A stretch of DNA of 64,000 nucleotides from Stenotrophomonas sp. Ste86. GTDB lineage: Bacteria > Pseudomonadota > Gammaproteobacteria > Xanthomonadales > Xanthomonadaceae. How positions within the stretch are numbered: the stretch's first letter is position 1; each line of letters starts with the position of its first letter. Shown piece by piece: positions 63,061-64,000 of this stretch. The position numbers and the translations under genes were made by a program. The stretch is from positions 83,961-147,960 of the forward strand of contig NZ_JALJRW010000011.1 in NCBI RefSeq assembly GCF_024519465.1, read 5' to 3'. The notes under the pieces were generated by a model. It searched no databases. It was not told the origin of the DNA and worked only from the letters and a program-made list of their open reading frames with translations.

Positions 63061-63271
63061 CTGCTCTATTGCCCATCATGAAGCGACGCCACAGTGGCCG
63101 AATCACATGGCGGGCAAGTCTCTACTTGAATGTTTCGGATATTTGACCGAACTGAAGATGGTTTGTATCGCACAAGGTGCAATGCACTCACTGAGTGCAT
63201 CTTACCCTGGAGAGAGAAAGGACATGCGCCCCCGCTCTGCGGTGTTGATCAACGCCCCCTCCAGAAGAGCA

Positions 63272-63559
63272 CTAGCTCATATCAGTCGGACGAGAGCCTC
63301 TACACGGCCGACGCAGCCGCCGATGGAAGGTGAAGACGTCACTCATGCGTTGGCGACCGCACTGGCGAAAGCTCTCCGCTCGCGCCCTATTGCTGAAGTA
63401 GAACACTAAGTAGCGCTTGGAGAACAGCGCGTGGTTCGTCTTGCCTGCAACGACTTGGAATCCATCCAGGGAGAGAGCAAATGCACGTAGCATGCTCATA
63501 CATCGACCGGCCGCCTGCTGCCCGATGCCCGGCCGAACTCTCACCTTAATCTTGTGCAT
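63272..63559 (-). CDS. Small basic protein, unknown
   Basis: 95 residues, MHKIKVRVRPGIGQQAAG through KTNHALFSKRYLVFYFSNRARAESFR to a basic end. A GGAG ribosome site seven bases before the ATG supports translation. Not recognised. The 5' end overlaps the preceding small frame by 14 bp. Moderate GC, in the island-like end of the window. Confidence 0.5.
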   Translation of the reverse strand: MHKIKVRVRPGIGQQAAGRCMSMLRAFALSLDGFQVVAGKTNHALFSKRYLVFYFSNRARAESFRQCGRQRMSDVFTFHRRLRRPCRGSRPTDMS

Positions 63560-63746
63560 TTCGAAGCTCCGTAATGGTTGGGAAGTGAGCGGACAGATCC
63601 ACTCCCCAATTCTTTACAGTTTTCCAAAAAGACTGAATTTCCAAGGATTCAGGGTGCAATTGATTGCAAAAAGAAGAGCGATCGAGCACGAATCTTGCGA
63701 TCGCAGTTCTCCCGACGCCGAGCTCCATGGGCACAGTGCTGCTCAT
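63546..63746 (-). CDS. Small frame upstream of the basic protein, uncertain
   Basis: 66 codons, MSSTVPMELGVGRTAIARFVLDRSS to HFPTITELRNAQD, with only a weak ribosome site. Its stop overlaps the next start by 14 bp, which would allow coupling. No family recognised; could be non-coding. Confidence 0.3.
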   Translation of the reverse strand: MSSTVPMELGVGRTAIARFVLDRSSFCNQLHPESLEIQSFWKTVKNWGVDLSAHFPTITELRNAQD

Positions 63747-63863
63747 GTTTACTCATCGCTGGGTAGGAAACGAATGCACTTAGGCGCGCATAGGACTCTG
63801 CGCGACGGATACTGATAGGTGGTCGTGGTCCCGAAGTCCCCCCGCTTTCAGTAACGGGGCTGT

Positions 63864-63951
63864 TTAGAATCCAGACTTCATCGTAGCGGCTTTGGCCGGC
63901 AACTGTTGGGTATAGGCCGCCGGTGTCAGGCCGCCCAAGATTTTTGGTTCT
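63864..63951 (-). pseudogene. 3' fragment of an IS3-type transposase
   Basis: The minus strand encodes EPKILGGLTPAAYTQQLPAK then AATMKSGF and a TAA, the C-terminal signature of IS3-family OrfB (RPHxxLGGLTPAxY). Upstream of codon EPK the match stops and a hairpin CTTCTCCC/GGGAGAAG (63950-63972) follows, so only about 90 bp of the element remain here. Confidence 0.6.
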
Positions 63952-64000
63952 TCTCCCATCTGAGGGGAGAAGGCGCACGGCCGGCCAGCTAGATTGTGGT

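Noticed and set aside
63107..63409. Plus-strand frames of 67-100 codons at 63.1-63.4 kb
   Set aside because: No ribosome site, and they overlap the opposite-strand small gene that does have one.
63649..63978. 109-codon minus-strand frame at the window end
   Set aside because: It reads the IS3 fragment out of frame; the neighbouring frame gives the recognisable transposase C-terminus.

Overview
The window is a GC-rich gammaproteobacterial chromosome segment from the Xanthomonadaceae, most likely Stenotrophomonas. Three things point there: many short palindromic repeats that begin with GTAG and have the arm GCCGACC/GGTCGGC (the SMAG-type REP family known from S. maltophilia), a complete oleABCD olefin/beta-lactone gene set, and two proteins with a C-terminal, Gln-rich XVIPCD-like domain, the export signal of effectors of the Xanthomonadales bacteria-killing type IV secretion system. 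All names rest on reading the sequence and on family knowledge; no search was run.

Layout. 1-2.7 kb: a cyclic-nucleotide-binding GGDEF protein followed by a class III cyclase-like/TPR protein cut by the window edge. 2.9-7 kb: glyoxylate shunt (aceB-aceA) with a divergent LysR regulator and a clear LysR box between them. 7-11 kb: second LysR, YnfM-type MFS exporter, signal peptidase I, and two small proteins that look like degenerate type II dehydroquinases. 11-21 kb: housekeeping genes (lipoprotein M3 peptidase, acyltransferase, ArfB, DUF2059, TruC-like, O-methyltransferase, UbiB, UbiJ, Ddl). 20.8-26.2 kb: oleD, oleC, a cysteine-cluster protein on the opposite strand, oleB, oleA. 26-34.7 kb: small lipoprotein, M16 peptidase, a secreted VRP-repeat protein behind a sigma-54-type promoter, TrmL, glutaryl-CoA dehydrogenase, ETF-ubiquinone oxidoreductase and a cytochrome c. 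34.7-39 kb: divergent BvgS/BvgA-like two-component system.

39-42.4 kb holds a lipoprotein followed by a multidomain peptidoglycan hydrolase with an XVIPCD tail, a probable immunity/effector pair. 43.5-47.6 kb is a thiamine locus: kinase-like protein, TPP riboswitch, TonB-dependent receptor and PnuT-like permease. 47.6-50.9 kb: MFS exporter, secreted alpha/beta hydrolase and a divergent LysR. 50.9-55.8 kb: TetR, membrane-fusion protein and an RND pump whose permease gene is interrupted by an in-frame amber codon. 57-60.5 kb: a second XVIPCD effector with an N-terminal HNH/AHH-like nuclease region and, just upstream in the same direction, an Imm11/DUF1629-like immunity protein.

From about 60.8 kb to the end, composition changes to lower GC. 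Gene density falls, and there are gene fragments, an iterated 12-base motif beside an AT tract, a ribbon-helix-helix-type protein with its own promoter and terminator, and the 3' scrap of an IS3-type transposase. This looks like the edge of a genomic island. A roughly 260-bp two-hairpin repeat occurs at 11.0-11.3 kb and 42.4-42.7 kb; its arms differ between copies by paired changes.
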